Assembly (NCBI RefSeq): GCF_000172555.1
Contig: NZ_ABOX02000055.1
Location: 1-44,258 of the forward strand
Reading direction: 5' to 3'
DNA: 44,258 nucleotides
Source of the DNA: Pedosphaera parvula Ellin514
GTDB taxonomy: Bacteria; Verrucomicrobiota; Verrucomicrobiia; Limisphaerales; Pedosphaeraceae
The notes beneath the pieces were generated by a model. It had not been told where the DNA came from, did no database searches, and worked only from the letters and a program-made list of their open reading frames with translations. A program made the translations under genes and the position numbers. Shown here piece by piece: positions 8,022 through 17,185 of the stretch; positions within the stretch are counted from its first letter, which is position 1; each line of letters starts with the position of its first letter.

Positions 8022-11000
8022 TTAGCCCGGGTGTTCGCCGGCAAGCTCTGCTTTGAGAGCTTGTCCAGTATGGCTTTTCGCACAAGCTGCCACTTCTTCG
8101 GGCGTCCCTTCAGCAACGATCTCTCCGCCGCGGTCCCCGGCATCAGGGCCAAGATCAATGACCCAATCCGCGGATTTAATCACATCGAGATTGTGCTCTA
8201 TGATGACCACGGAATGCCTGGCATCCACCAGGCGTTGAAAAACCTTGAGCAACACGCGGACATCGTCGAAATGCAAGCCAGTAGTTGGTTCGTCAAACAG
8301 AAAAAGTGTGGGTTTGGTGTCCCCGGCACTGGAATGACTGAACTCCGCGAGATGGCGAACCAGTTTCAACCGCTGACTTTCACCGCCGGACAATGTGTTA
8401 ATGGGTTGCCCCACCCGGAGGTAACCCAGGCCAACGTCCTGTAGTAACTTCAAACTTTGTGCCGCGCGGCTGGCGGCTTTTGAATCGAGAAACTGCGACA
8501 GAAAATCGACAGCTTCGTCCACGGTGGCATCCAGTAAATCGGCAATGCTCATCTCCCTGCTGCGCGAGTCTGCATTGGCGGCGTTGCTGGAAACCAAAGG
8601 GGGTTGCACCTTAATTTCCAAAATGTGAGGACGATAACGACGGCCATTGCACTCGGGGCATTTGATAAAGACATCGCTCAGGAACTGCATTTCAATTTTC
8701 TCAAAGCCGGCTCCACGGCAGCGTTCGCACTGACCCTGGCCGGAGTTGAAACTGAACGCGCTGGAATTCAAACCACGTTGCCTGGCAAGTTCAGACTGGG
8801 CAAAAACATCGCGGATATCATCGAAGGCCCCGATATAGACTGCGGGATTGGAGCGAGGCGTTTTGCCGAGGATGGATTGGTCCACGAGCACGACGCGACC
8901 GAGTGACTCTGAACCTGTGAGGGTGGGGGTGTGGCCGTTACCAAGTTGCGTGTTGCGTGTTGCGTGCTCCGTTTCCTCGTTGTCCTCCGATTCACTGGGG
9001 GATGATTCCGGCTCATTCAGGCTGGAGCTGAGCAATGGCAGCAGGACTTCGCGGGCAAGGGTGGTTTTGCCCGAACCGCTGACGCCAGTGATGCAAACGA
9101 ACCGCTCCAATGGGATTCTTACAGTGAGATCCTGCAAGTTGTGTTGAATAGCATGAGCAAGCGTTAAAAAAGATGTCTTTGCGGGTTCGGCAGCAGCCTG
9201 GCCGCGGCCGTTCCTGGTGGGTTTGGCCCCTTTGGTCTCAAGGCGCACGTGGCGACGTTGAGGAAGCGGGATATCGCGCGTGCCGCTGAGGTATTGGCCG
9301 GTCAACGAAACGGGAGATTTGAGAATATCAGTGTATGAACCTTGAAAGACGACCTGACCACCGGTGGCACCGTGGCCGGGGCCAATGTCGATGATTTGAT
9401 CTGCCGCACGCATCACGCTCGCTTCGTGTTCCACGACCACGACGGTGTTGCCGGCATTCCGGAGCTGTTCCAGAATATTGACCAGCCGCCCTGTATCGCG
9501 TGGATGCAATCCGACGCTCGGTTCATCCAGTACGAAAAGCGTGTTCACGAGCCGTGTGCCGAGACAAGTGGTCAAATTCACACGTTCTGTTTCACCACCG
9601 GAAAGGGAGCGGGTGGGGCGGTCCAAGGTTAGATAACCGAGCCCGACGTTGTTGAGGTAACCGAGGCGGGCACGGACTTCGTTAAAGATCAGACCCAGTG
9701 GGCTGGAAGGTTTGACATTGTGCCTCGTTGAGAGTTCTTCGATGAAAGCCAGGGCATCGCGTAATGGCAGACGATAAAAGTCGGAGAGCGTGATCAATGA
9801 AGTTTGGCTTGAGCCATTGGAAGGGGCATTCCGTGGGGAAAATTTGCTCTGAACTTTATAGAGCAGGGTTTCCGCCTGGAACCTCTGGCCATGACAATCG
9901 GGACAAAGCACATATGAACGATAGCGCGAGAGCAGAACGCGGACATGCATCTTGTAGGCTTTAGACTCGAGCCAGCGGAAATAACCTTTGATGCCATACC
10001 AGGCGCGAGGCCATTCATGCATGGAATCCTTGCCATAGTCCTTATCGCCATTGATAACCCAATCCTGAAATCCCGCTGGCAAATCCTTGAATCGAACATC
10101 GGTCGGAACGCGACGAGTTCGGCAAAATTTCATCAAATCGGCCTGTGACTCTGCGCCTTGACCGGTCTGCCATGGCTTCACGGCACCTTCGGCGAGCGTC
10201 TTGGTTTTGTCAGGTAACGCCAGGTCGTAATCGATGGTGATGGTGCGACCAAAACCACGGCAGGTGGGACAGGCACCGATCGGGTGATTAAAGCTGAAGA
10301 GAGCCGTGGAAGACTCTTTATAATCGATGTCACAGGTGGCGCAATGGAGCTTGTTGGAGAAAGGTCGAATGTGGCGTATTGCGTGTTGCGTGTCAGTGGA
10401 CTCAGCGGTCACGTAATGCAGGGAAAGTTTTCCTTTGCCAAAATGGTAGGCCTGCTCACAGGCTTCAACAAAACGCGCGCGGTTTTCTCTGGCAATTTTG
10501 ACGCGATCTTGAATGACCGTGACCGTTTCTGGCTTTACCCGGCGTAAAAGGTCGGTTGCTTCCTCCAGACGCACAACTTTGTTGTTCACCAGGAGCCGTT
10601 GATACCCTTGTTTGCTAATCAGCGCGAGCGATTCATCGAGTGAAAGCTTTTCGGAAATGGGCAATGCAAAGGTTACCAACACTTCGTCAACCTTCGCTCC
10701 ATTGTCCCTGGTTTTTTGTTCGGCAGAAAGCGTTTCCCAGATCCGCTGAGGCGGGTCCTTGCGGACGGGTTGATGGCATTGACGACAGTAGAGTTGTGAG
10801 ACATGAGGCCAGAGCAGCTTCATGTAATCGCAGAGTTCGGTCATGGTGCCGACTGTGGATCGCGTGGTCTTGACGGAATTGCGCTGCTCAATGGCAATGG
10901 CGGGCGGAATGCCTTCGATGCTATCGACCTGGGGCTTGTCCATGCGGTCGAAAAACTGGCGGGCGTAAGGGGAAAAAGTTTCGATATAGCGGCGCTGGCC

Positions 11001-11168
11001 CTCAGCGAAGAGGGTGTCGAAAGCAAGCGAACTTTTGCCGGAGCCGCTAAGGCCAGTGATGACGATCAACTGATTTTGGGGCAGATCGAGATCAAAGTTT
11101 TTTAAATTGTTGTGCCGGACGCCGCGAAGACGAATTACAGCAGGTGCAACTACGGACTTTTTAGCCAT
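8022..11168 (-). CDS. Second UvrA-family ATPase (long paralog)
   Basis: This 1048-residue UvrA paralog carries all core elements. Walker A1 is GLSGSGKS (about 39-46), then the UvrB-binding-like region, zinc module 1 (CATC...CPTC, CPDC), signature SLSGGETERVNL and Walker B1 LFVLDEPSVGLH. The second ATPase has GVSGSGKT, DQSILGKTPRSNPAVY, zinc module CERC...CPEC, signature TLSGGESQRLKL and Walker B2 LFLFDEPTTGLH. It exceeds the usual 940 residues because of inserts. One acidic Ser/Glu-rich insert in the second ATPase (about residues 715-755) and a second spot near residue 260 both contain translated copies of a 7-bp DNA repeat. Signature I has Glu-Arg instead of Gln-Arg, as in some UvrA2 or class II paralogs. 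It could be repair or, like some UvrA2 proteins, drug tolerance related. It is monocistronic, convergent with the HMA gene. Confidence 0.88.
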   Translation of the reverse strand: MAKKSVVAPAVIRLRGVRHNNLKNFDLDLPQNQLIVITGLSGSGKSSLAFDTLFAEGQRRYIETFSPYARQFFDRMDKPQVDSIEGIPPAIAIEQRNSVKTTRSTVGTMTELCDYMKLLWPHVSQLYCRQCHQPVRKDPPQRIWETLSAEQKTRDNGAKVDEVLVTFALPISEKLSLDESLALISKQGYQRLLVNNKVVRLEEATDLLRRVKPETVTVIQDRVKIARENRARFVEACEQAYHFGKGKLSLHYVTAESTDTQHAIRHIRPFSNKLHCATCDIDYKESSTALFSFNHPIGACPTCRGFGRTITIDYDLALPDKTKTLAEGAVKPWQTGQGAESQADLMKFCRTRRVPTDVRFKDLPAGFQDWVINGDKDYGKDSMHEWPRAWYGIKGYFRWLESKAYKMHVRVLLSRYRSYVLCPDCHGQRFQAETLLYKVQSKFSPRNAPSNGSSQTSLITLSDFYRLPLRDALAFIEELSTRHNVKPSSPLGLIFNEVRARLGYLNNVGLGYLTLDRPTRSLSGGETERVNLTTCLGTRLVNTLFVLDEPSVGLHPRDTGRLVNILEQLRNAGNTVVVVEHEASVMRAADQIIDIGPGHGATGGQVVFQGSYTDILKSPVSLTGQYLSGTRDIPLPQRRHVRLETKGAKPTRNGRGQAAAEPAKTSFLTLAHAIQHNLQDLTVRIPLERFVCITGVSGSGKTTLAREVLLPLLSSSLNEPESSPSESEDNEETEHATRNTQLGNGHTPTLTGSESLGRVVLVDQSILGKTPRSNPAVYIGAFDDIRDVFAQSELARQRGLNSSAFSFNSGQGQCERCRGAGFEKIEMQFLSDVFIKCPECNGRRYRPHILEIKVQPPLVSSNAANADSRSREMSIADLLDATVDEAVDFLSQFLDSKAASRAAQSLKLLQDVGLGYLRVGQPINTLSGGESQRLKLVRHLAEFSHSSAGDTKPTLFLFDEPTTGLHFDDVRVLLKVFQRLVDARHSVVIIEHNLDVIKSADWVIDLGPDAGDRGGEIVAEGTPEEVAACAKSHTGQALKAELAGEHPG
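8945..8965. repeat. Heptamer tandem repeat GTTGCGT x3 inside the long uvrA paralog
   Basis: Three perfect tandem copies of GTTGCGT (ACGCAAC on the coding strand) sit in frame inside the acidic insert of the UvrA paralog and encode HATRNTQ-like peptide. Because 3 x 7 = 21 bp the frame is kept. Confidence 0.9.
10371..10391. repeat. Second, degenerate GTTGCGT-type heptamer repeat in the same gene
   Basis: GTGGCGT-ATTGCGT-GTTGCGT: three head-to-tail heptamers, of which the last is identical to the unit at 8945-8965 and the others differ by one base. It encodes TQHAIRH-like residues near position 260 of the UvrA paralog. Confidence 0.75.
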
Positions 11169-11500
11169 TCAGGCAAAAATGTAATGGGGATTGGGCTTGT
11201 GTCAACCTTCTGAGAAACACCTCTTAAGACATCGCAAATAGCCGGGATGTATGGTGTTGAAGGGAATTATGGAGCATAATGATTGAAATGGCACGGGCGG
11301 GTGAATTCTTTATGCAACAGGAGTGGTTTTGCCTATTTAGATGACAACCCGAGGGCATAATAGATCGTGGATGTGCTAGGGTAATCGGTAGAGGAGTCGA
11401 TAAAAATGGGCAAGAGGTGTTGCCGTCTTACAAGCCACTGAGGTGCTTATATCAATTTGACCAAGAGGAATCACAAACCAACCAGAATCAATATTCCATT
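11169..11500. other. Intergenic region between divergent uvrA paralog and OYE gene
   Basis: About 330 bp between divergent starts, so both promoters should lie here. I see no strong -35/-10 pair, hairpin terminator or RNA gene. An in-frame TTG at 11417 could extend the oxidoreductase by 28 residues, but that extension has no family homology. Confidence 0.5.
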
Positions 11501-12676
11501 ATGAAAGAGCCCAAAACAATTCCCGAAGAACAACAAAGTTCCCACTTCACTGCGCATGGGTGCCGGACGGAAACGGCACATGATCGCGATGTTCCAGAAA
11601 TTGACCTGCTCAGCCCGCTAACAATCCGGGACATTACTTTTCGCAACCGGATTGTAATGTCGCCGATGTGCCAGTATTCCGCCAAAGACGGGTTCGCGGA
11701 CGATTGGCATCTGGTTCATCTAGGCAGCCGGGCGGTGGGGGGAGTCTCGTTGGTGATTGTTGAGGCGACGGCTGTGACGCCGGAAGGTCGTATTTCGCCC
11801 GGAGATGTGGGCATCTGGAGTGAGGACCATATCGAACCTCTGGCGCGCATTGCGAGATTTGTGCACAAGCAGGGAGCGATTGCCGGTATTCAACTGGCTC
11901 ATGCCGGACGGAAGGGAAGTTGTGACGTTCCTTGGAAGGGAGGAAACCGTCTTAAAACCCGCGGGGAGGGAGGGTGGGATGTGGTTGCTCCAAGTCCGAT
12001 TCCATTCGCAGCGTCAGACCCGCTGCCGATCGCGTTGGATATTGAAGGCATTAATGAGGTGGTAGCCATGTTCGAAGCCGCCGCAAAACGGGCGTTGAAA
12101 GCAGGGTTCAAGGTTCTGGAGATTCATTCGGCCCATGGCTATTTGTTGCATGAGTTTCTTTCGCCGCTCAGCAATCATCGCACGGACGAGTATGGCGGCA
12201 GCCTGGAAAATCGGATGCGATTGTTGTTGCGCGTGGCTGAAAGACTTCGCGGTTTTATGCCCGGCGAGTTGCCGCTTTTCGTGCGCATTTCCGGGACCGA
12301 CTGGGTGGATGGTGGATGGGACATTGAGCAATCTGTCGAACTAGCTAAGCGCCTTAAGGCCTTGGGAGTGGATTTGATTGACGTCTCCTCCGGAGGAATA
12401 ATTCCCGAAGCGCGCATCCCGGTGGGAAAAGGTTACCAAGTACCGCTGGCCCGACGCATCCGCGACGAAGCAAACATTAGAACTGGCGCGGTGGGACTGA
12501 TTACTGAACCGCGGGAGGCAGACGAAATCATTACCAGTGGCGATGCCAATATGGTGTTCCTTGCACGGGAACTATTGCGTGAACCCTATTGGGCGTTGAA
12601 AGCCGAGCACGCTCTGGAGGAAGAGCCGCACTGGCCTGTGCCATATGGTTATGCGATCAAGCGGCGGGCAAAATGA
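11501..12676 (+). CDS. NADH:flavin oxidoreductase, Old Yellow Enzyme family (YqjM-like)
   Basis: This 391-residue FMN-dependent ene-reductase reduces activated C=C bonds with NAD(P)H. After a roughly 45-residue low-homology leader, the TIM barrel begins with LLSPLTIRDITFRNRIVMSP. Class II/YqjM features are visible: MCQYSAKDG (regulatory Cys), the substrate-binding HAGRKG, HSAHGYLLHEFLSP, NHRTDEYGGSLENR, and the late phosphate-binding region GAVGLITEP with VFLARELLREPYW. No signal peptide is present, so it should be cytoplasmic. ATG 11501 is chosen as the first ATG before the homology; its Shine-Dalgarno is poor. It converges on the pseudopilin gene with a 15-bp gap. Physiological substrate is unknown (xenobiotic, enone or quinone). 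Confidence 0.9.
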   Translation: MKEPKTIPEEQQSSHFTAHGCRTETAHDRDVPEIDLLSPLTIRDITFRNRIVMSPMCQYSAKDGFADDWHLVHLGSRAVGGVSLVIVEATAVTPEGRISPGDVGIWSEDHIEPLARIARFVHKQGAIAGIQLAHAGRKGSCDVPWKGGNRLKTRGEGGWDVVAPSPIPFAASDPLPIALDIEGINEVVAMFEAAAKRALKAGFKVLEIHSAHGYLLHEFLSPLSNHRTDEYGGSLENRMRLLLRVAERLRGFMPGELPLFVRISGTDWVDGGWDIEQSVELAKRLKALGVDLIDVSSGGIIPEARIPVGKGYQVPLARRIRDEANIRTGAVGLITEPREADEIITSGDANMVFLARELLREPYWALKAEHALEEEPHWPVPYGYAIKRRAK

Positions 12677-12691
12677 GGATGCTTGTTGCAG

Positions 12692-13540
12692 TTACTGGTA
12701 TGTACTTCGTTGATAAACCCAGGTGATATCGTCCTTCTCATTGGCGGGAACCGGCAGGGGAAGACTCACGCCGCCCTGTCTGTTTGGTTTCACGGTGCTG
12801 CCATTAAGCCATTTGTGAATCTCTGAGTGCCCGTCGGCAAATGAGAAGCCACAAGCCCGGTTGTGGTAGGAGGCGGGGAGATCGCTCCAGGCATTGAGTT
12901 CTGGCGGCCCATCGCCGGTGCAATAAACATACCAACCATCGTTGATGCTGTCGGGATGCTCATCCAGGAAAACAATTATTCCAGTGGGAGTACGAAAGTC
13001 GTTCATCTTCAAGAATTGCTGCCACGCGGGAAATAGATGTTGGGATGGAAGAAAGCTGGGGCCCGGGTTGCCAACAAAGGCGTTCATTGAAACACTGCGC
13101 ACCCTTGCGCCGACCACGGGGGCTGTTGATTTATCTGCCGGACAATGATGGATGCCGACGCTCTTTCCCGTATATGGCGCCAGTTTACTTTGGGTTAGCA
13201 GGTTGAGATTGGTGTTTTGTGGATCAGCGCTCCAACTCATCACACCTTCCACCCAACCGCCCTGAGAGGTACCCGGTAAATTGGGAACGAGGACGTCGTT
13301 GTTATCCCCGGCGTACAGCAACCAGGCCAGGGTTAGTTGCTTGGTATTATTCATACAACCAGTGCCTTGGGCTTTCTCCTTCGCCTTGCTCAGGGCGGGG
13401 AGAAGGAGTCCGGCCAGAATGGCAATGATGGCGATCACGACGAGGAGTTCGATGAGGGTAAACGCGTTGCGTGTCTGGCGAAACGAGAGTATGGAGTCGA
13501 AGCTCGATGATTTATCACTTTCCAGATAATTGTTTTCCAT
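12692..13540 (-). CDS. Type II secretion pseudopilin-like protein with H-X9-DG motif
   Basis: This 282-residue protein has a prepilin peptidase site: a 26-residue leader ending RQTRNA, then [20 protein letters not shown] (Phe+1, Glu+5, about 20-residue hydrophobic helix) and KAKEKAQ. This long helix plus a C-terminal H-X9-DG motif (His-Asn-Arg...Phe-Ala-Asp-Gly) marks the DUF1559-like family, hugely expanded in Planctomycetes, Verrucomicrobia and Lentisphaerae. The body contains C-x-N-N-T-K-Q-L-x-L-A-W, typical of the same family. Such proteins are anchored in the inner membrane with a periplasmic globular domain; their role is unknown. It is convergent with the OYE gene and divergent from the XRE-cupin regulator. 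No secretion operon lies beside it. Confidence 0.9.
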   Translation of the reverse strand: MENNYLESDKSSSFDSILSFRQTRNAFTLIELLVVIAIIAILAGLLLPALSKAKEKAQGTGCMNNTKQLTLAWLLYAGDNNDVLVPNLPGTSQGGWVEGVMSWSADPQNTNLNLLTQSKLAPYTGKSVGIHHCPADKSTAPVVGARVRSVSMNAFVGNPGPSFLPSQHLFPAWQQFLKMNDFRTPTGIIVFLDEHPDSINDGWYVYCTGDGPPELNAWSDLPASYHNRACGFSFADGHSEIHKWLNGSTVKPNRQGGVSLPLPVPANEKDDITWVYQRSTYQ

Positions 13541-13729
13541 ATCAGTGTTCGATTAACCAGGAGACCGTTACAGCATTTCCATGGTGCCCGAAAAATGTCT
13601 CGCCGAAATGGCGGGAACGCTAATAGTTGTTGCCACGCCGGTCACAGTTGCAGTAAAAATCCGACAAAGCGGAAATGGCATTTATTAAAGTGAACCCAGT
13701 TTTTCCACTTTGCAAGAAATTTTTTCCAG

Positions 13730-13735
13730 TATAAT
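13730..13735 (+). promoter_or_regulatory. Candidate -10 box (TATAAT) for the XRE-cupin regulator
   Basis: A perfect TATAAT ends 11 bp before the ATG at 13747. A TTTGCA/TTGCAA element lies upstream with a short 14-15 bp spacer. If used, transcription would start only about 5 bp before the start codon, leaving no room for a Shine-Dalgarno. Confidence 0.45.
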
Positions 13736-13746
13736 AAACACACTCG

Positions 13747-14358
13747 ATGACCAACGCAGCCAAAAAAGCAAAGGCCAAACCGGTTGGGACGACGCGGCCG
13801 GCAGATTCGACCAGCAACCATTTTTGCCGGCGTTTGAAACAGCTTAGAGCCGAGCGTGGCTGGTCCCTTGATTCGCTGGCGAACGCCTCCGGGGTCAGCC
13901 GGTCGATGATCAGCCAGGTGGAACGGAACCAGGCGAATCCCACACTGGCAGTGGCGTTCAGGATTGCACGCGCTTTTGGGATGTCCCTGGCAGAGTTGGT
14001 GGAAACACCCGAGGCGATGTCATCGGTGTTGGTGATTCGTGCCAGTGACCACGAATATCATTATCGGTCCGACAATGATTGCCAGATACGGACGCTTTCA
14101 CCACTGCATCTGGAGAAAGATGTGGAGTTTTATGAGGTTCAATTAAAAGAAGGCGGGGCGTTGCGAAGTGCGCCGCATTTTGAGGGAACCCGGGAGTTTC
14201 TTACCGTCCAAAAGGGCAAAATCCGGGTGGAATCGGCCGGCGATGTCGAGGAATTGGAGCGGGGCGACTCTGCGCATTACCGGGCGGATGTGCCGCATGC
14301 CATTGTGAATATTGGCAAGGGCGAGGCGATGATATTTTTGGTGGATATTTATCGGTAG
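13747..14358 (+). CDS. XRE-family transcriptional regulator with C-terminal cupin sensor
   Basis: This 203-residue protein is a DNA-binding HTH_3 domain (about 27-82: LKQLRAERGWSLDSLANASG, then VSRSMISQVERNQANPTL) joined to a cupin_2 domain (about 125-195: RSAPHFEGTREFLTVQKGKI, then ERGDSAHYRADVPHAIVN). This is the common HTH-cupin architecture (PuuR/SutR-like), in which a small ligand bound in the cupin barrel changes DNA binding. The basic tail before the HTH (KKAKAKPVGTTR) is probably disordered. It has its own promoter region shared with the divergent pseudopilin gene and converges on the P-loop gene with a 20-bp gap. Targets are unknown; the nearby tdh-kbl operon is a possible but unsupported one. 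Confidence 0.9.
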   Translation: MTNAAKKAKAKPVGTTRPADSTSNHFCRRLKQLRAERGWSLDSLANASGVSRSMISQVERNQANPTLAVAFRIARAFGMSLAELVETPEAMSSVLVIRASDHEYHYRSDNDCQIRTLSPLHLEKDVEFYEVQLKEGGALRSAPHFEGTREFLTVQKGKIRVESAGDVEELERGDSAHYRADVPHAIVNIGKGEAMIFLVDIYR

Positions 14359-14378
14359 AGGATTATACCGCCACGGCA

Positions 14379-14864
14379 TTAGTTTGTATCAATGCGAACC
14401 GCACCTTCGTCCGCTGCGGGAACTTCAAATACCTGATCGACCCACTCGAAGAGCCACTCGGGCACATGATAGGAAAAAGTTGAGCCGCGTTCCGCATTTC
14501 GTTTGTGCATCCGTTCCAGACGTTTGGTTCGGTCTGCCGAAAAGTGATACAGAGTCAAGGGCTGCTTCAACCCGGCCGCCCAGCCGCGAACAACATCGCG
14601 GTGGTCGCGCCTGAACGTGGGAATTTCAAGCACCACGTCACGGCTTTGAGCGATGTGGGTTTCCGACTGCTGAAGAATTCGAAGAATATGGGATTGAGAT
14701 TGGTCGATGAGCCCTACCATGAAAGCAGGGTCGGGAGATGCGGGAAAAGCCGTTTGTACCAGTAATTCATCCAATGCAAAATGAATGGCATTACCTTCTT
14801 GAATGAGCTTTTTGGCATACGTTGTTTTGCCCGCTGCCGTGGGGCCACAAAGTAAATGTATCAT
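14379..14864 (-). CDS. P-loop NTPase / AAA_33 zeta-toxin-like kinase
   Basis: This 161-residue protein starts with a Walker A motif at residues 7-14 (GPTAAGKT in MIHLLCGPTAAGKTTYAKKL), followed by a kinase-like HFALDELLV acidic motif and VVLEIPTFRRDHRD as Walker B-like strand. A lid segment with basic residues (FSADRTKRLERMHKRN) follows. This matches the AAA_33 group of small nucleotide- or sugar-kinase-like P-loop proteins that includes many uncharacterised kinases. It has no signal peptide. It lies 77 bp downstream of kbl on the same strand and could be read through from the tdh-kbl operon. No antitoxin-like partner is adjacent, so a toxin role is not supported. Confidence 0.8.
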   Translation of the reverse strand: MIHLLCGPTAAGKTTYAKKLIQEGNAIHFALDELLVQTAFPASPDPAFMVGLIDQSQSHILRILQQSETHIAQSRDVVLEIPTFRRDHRDVVRGWAAGLKQPLTLYHFSADRTKRLERMHKRNAERGSTFSYHVPEWLFEWVDQVFEVPAADEGAVRIDTN

Positions 14865-14941
14865 GGTCTCGTGAGGCCGTTATACACTGACTTCGTGAGT
14901 ACGGCTACCAAAACAACTGAGAGTAGTGGTATGACTTTGAA

Positions 14942-16126
14942 TTAAATCCCAAGCTCCTGCTTTGCCTCAGAGAACTTGGAAATGGCGAATTCGAGATCTT
15001 CCAGGGAATGGGCGGCGGAAATTTGGGTGCGAATTCTGGCTTTGCCTTGCGGCACCACAGGATAGGAGAATCCAATCACGTAGACTCCTTTGCGCAACAT
15101 CGCTTCCGAAACCCGGCCCGCGAGCGAGGCATCGCCCAGCATGATTGGTACGATCGGGTGAGTGCCGGGCAAAATATTAAAGCCGAGTTTGCTCATGCCT
15201 TCGCGGAAGTAAATAGTATTAGCTTCCAGCTTATCGCGCAGTTCCGTGCTTCTGGAGAGAAGTTCAAGTGCCTTCAAAGAACCGGCAACGATGGTGGGAG
15301 CGAGCGTGTTGGAAAAAAGATAGGGTCGCGAGCGCTGGCGCAGATACTCGATAATTTCCTTGCGGCCGCTGGTATAACCGCCGCTGGCGCCACCCAGGGC
15401 TTTGCCGAGTGTGCCGGTGATGATGTCGACGCGGTCCATGACGTTGTGATATTCATGAGTGCCGCGACCGCGTTTGCCGACGAAACCGACAGCGTGGGAA
15501 TCATCCACCATTACCAGGGCATCATATTTTTCGGCGAGATCGCAGATTTTAGCGATGTTGGCGATGTAACCGTCCATGGAAAAGACTCCGTCGGTGGCAA
15601 TCATGCGCGAGCGTGCGGTTTTGGCTTCCTGGAGTTTGGCTTCCAGGTCGGCCATGTCGTTATTTTTATAGCGAAAACGTTCGGCTTTGCAGAGGCGGAT
15701 GCCATCGATGATGCTGGCGTGATTCAACTCGTCGGAAATAATGGCATCCTCTGCACTGAGGAGCGTTTCGAACAAGCCACCGTTGGCATCGAAACAAGAA
15801 CTGTAAAGAATCGTATCTTCCGTGCCCAGGAATTCGCTGAGCTTTTTCTCGAGTTCCTTGTGAGGCGATTGGGTGCCGCAAATGAACCGGACCGAGGCGA
15901 GGCCGTAACCCCACTTATCCAATCCTTCATGCGCAGCCTTCAGGACATCCGGTTGGCAGGCGAGACCGAGATAATTATTGGCGCAGAGATTCAGCACGGC
16001 CGAGCTCTCAGTGACTCTGATGTGGGCTTTCTGAGGGGTGGTGATTGTGCGTTCTGATTTATAAAGGCCCTGGTTGCGAATATCCATGAGCTGATTCTGC
16101 AACCGCTCTTTTATTGCACCGTACAT
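14942..16126 (-). CDS. kbl: Glycine C-acetyltransferase (2-amino-3-ketobutyrate CoA ligase)
   Basis: This 394-residue PLP enzyme (E. coli Kbl has 398) cleaves 2-amino-3-ketobutyrate with CoA to glycine and acetyl-CoA, the second step of threonine catabolism. Family features are [16 protein letters not shown] near the N-terminus, [20 protein letters not shown], the CFDANGG loop, [33 protein letters not shown] (Asp and His contacting PLP) and the PLP-lysine segment [14 protein letters not shown]. The C-terminal domain ([22 protein letters not shown]) is complete. The gene starts 12 bp after tdh on the same strand, the classical tdh-kbl pair, and should be co-transcribed. Cytoplasmic. Confusion with 8-amino-7-oxononanoate synthase is unlikely given the tdh neighbour. 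Confidence 0.95.
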   Translation of the reverse strand: MYGAIKERLQNQLMDIRNQGLYKSERTITTPQKAHIRVTESSAVLNLCANNYLGLACQPDVLKAAHEGLDKWGYGLASVRFICGTQSPHKELEKKLSEFLGTEDTILYSSCFDANGGLFETLLSAEDAIISDELNHASIIDGIRLCKAERFRYKNNDMADLEAKLQEAKTARSRMIATDGVFSMDGYIANIAKICDLAEKYDALVMVDDSHAVGFVGKRGRGTHEYHNVMDRVDIITGTLGKALGGASGGYTSGRKEIIEYLRQRSRPYLFSNTLAPTIVAGSLKALELLSRSTELRDKLEANTIYFREGMSKLGFNILPGTHPIVPIMLGDASLAGRVSEAMLRKGVYVIGFSYPVVPQGKARIRTQISAAHSLEDLEFAISKFSEAKQELGI

Positions 16127-16138
16127 AATTTTTTTGGA

Positions 16139-17170
16139 TCAGGCTGACTTCCAATCAAGAATCACCTTGCCGGATTGTCCGGAGAGCATGGCGTCGAAGC
16201 CCTTTTGAAATTCGGTATAATGGAACCGATGAGTGATGACCGGACTGATGTCCAGGCCACTCTGCAACATCACCGTCATTTTATACCAGGTTTCGTACAT
16301 TTCGCGGCCATAAATGCCTTTGATGGTGAGCATGCTGAATACGACGGTGTTCCAATCGACGGCGATTTCCTTTTCAGGAATACCGAGCATGGCGATCTTT
16401 CCGCCGTGGCTCATATGGGCAATCATGTCGCGAAAAGCATCAGCATTACCGGACATTTCAAGGCCGACGTCAAAGCCTTCCACCATGCCGAGTTTTTTCT
16501 GCACTTTTCCAAGGCTGGTTTCCCTGGGGTTGATGGCGAGGGTGACGCCCATTTTGCGGGCGAGTTCAAGGCGGTAAGGATTGACGTCAGTGATAACTAC
16601 GAACCGGGCTCCGGCATGTTTTACGACGGCAGCGGCCATGATGCCGATGGGGCCGGCGCCCGTGATAAGCACGTCTTCGCCGAGCACGGGAAAGGAGAGA
16701 GCGGTATGAACGGCATTGCCGAAGGGATCAAAAATCGCGGCGACATCGCGATCAATTGAGGGATTGTGATGCCAGACATTGGTCATGGGCAGCACGAGGT
16801 ATTCGGCAAAAGCTCCGGGACGGTTTACCCCAATGCCCTTGGTATCGGCGCAGAGGTGACGGCGTCCAGCAAGGCAGTTTCGGCAATGGCCACATACCAC
16901 ATGTCCTTCACCACTGACGACTTCGCCGGGAAAGAAATCTTTTACATTGGCGCCTACCTCCACGATTTCGCCGACAAATTCGTGGCCGACCACCATGGGA
17001 ACGGGAATGGTTTTTTGAGCCCAGTTATCCCACTTATAAATATGAACGTCGGTTCCGCAGATGCCGGTGCGGTCAACCTTGATCAGCACGTCATTGATGC
17101 CGACCTGGGGCATGGGCACGTCTTGTAACCATAAGCCGGGTTCTGCCTTGCCTTTGACCAATGCTTTCAT
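16139..17170 (-). CDS. tdh: L-threonine 3-dehydrogenase, zinc-dependent MDR type
   Basis: This 343-residue enzyme (E. coli Tdh has 341) oxidises L-threonine to 2-amino-3-ketobutyrate with NAD+. The catalytic zinc site is visible as Cys38 in [13 protein letters not shown] and His-Glu in [14 protein letters not shown]. The structural zinc lobe is [15 protein letters not shown]. The Rossmann fold has [21 protein letters not shown] followed by [13 protein letters not shown]. The start is ATG 17170, because AAAGGA (17180-17185) sits 9 bp upstream and the family begins with MKALVK; a longer in-frame version up to 17266 has no homology. It is the first gene of the tdh-kbl operon. Cytoplasmic tetramer in known homologues. 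Confidence 0.95.
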   Translation of the reverse strand: MKALVKGKAEPGLWLQDVPMPQVGINDVLIKVDRTGICGTDVHIYKWDNWAQKTIPVPMVVGHEFVGEIVEVGANVKDFFPGEVVSGEGHVVCGHCRNCLAGRRHLCADTKGIGVNRPGAFAEYLVLPMTNVWHHNPSIDRDVAAIFDPFGNAVHTALSFPVLGEDVLITGAGPIGIMAAAVVKHAGARFVVITDVNPYRLELARKMGVTLAINPRETSLGKVQKKLGMVEGFDVGLEMSGNADAFRDMIAHMSHGGKIAMLGIPEKEIAVDWNTVVFSMLTIKGIYGREMYETWYKMTVMLQSGLDISPVITHRFHYTEFQKGFDAMLSGQSGKVILDWKSA

Positions 17171-17179
17171 CGATTGAGG

Positions 17180-17185
17180 TCCTTT
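17180..17185 (-). promoter_or_regulatory. Shine-Dalgarno site of tdh
   Basis: AAAGGA on the minus strand, 9 bp before ATG 17170. It decides the start of tdh against the longer frame reaching 17266. Confidence 0.75.

Noticed and set aside
14379-14864. Zeta-toxin role for the P-loop protein
   Set aside because: No antitoxin-like gene is adjacent and the protein is shorter than zeta toxins; kept as an AAA_33-like kinase.
15008-16057. 349-codon plus-strand ORF across kbl
   Set aside because: Antisense shadow of the strongly conserved kbl gene.
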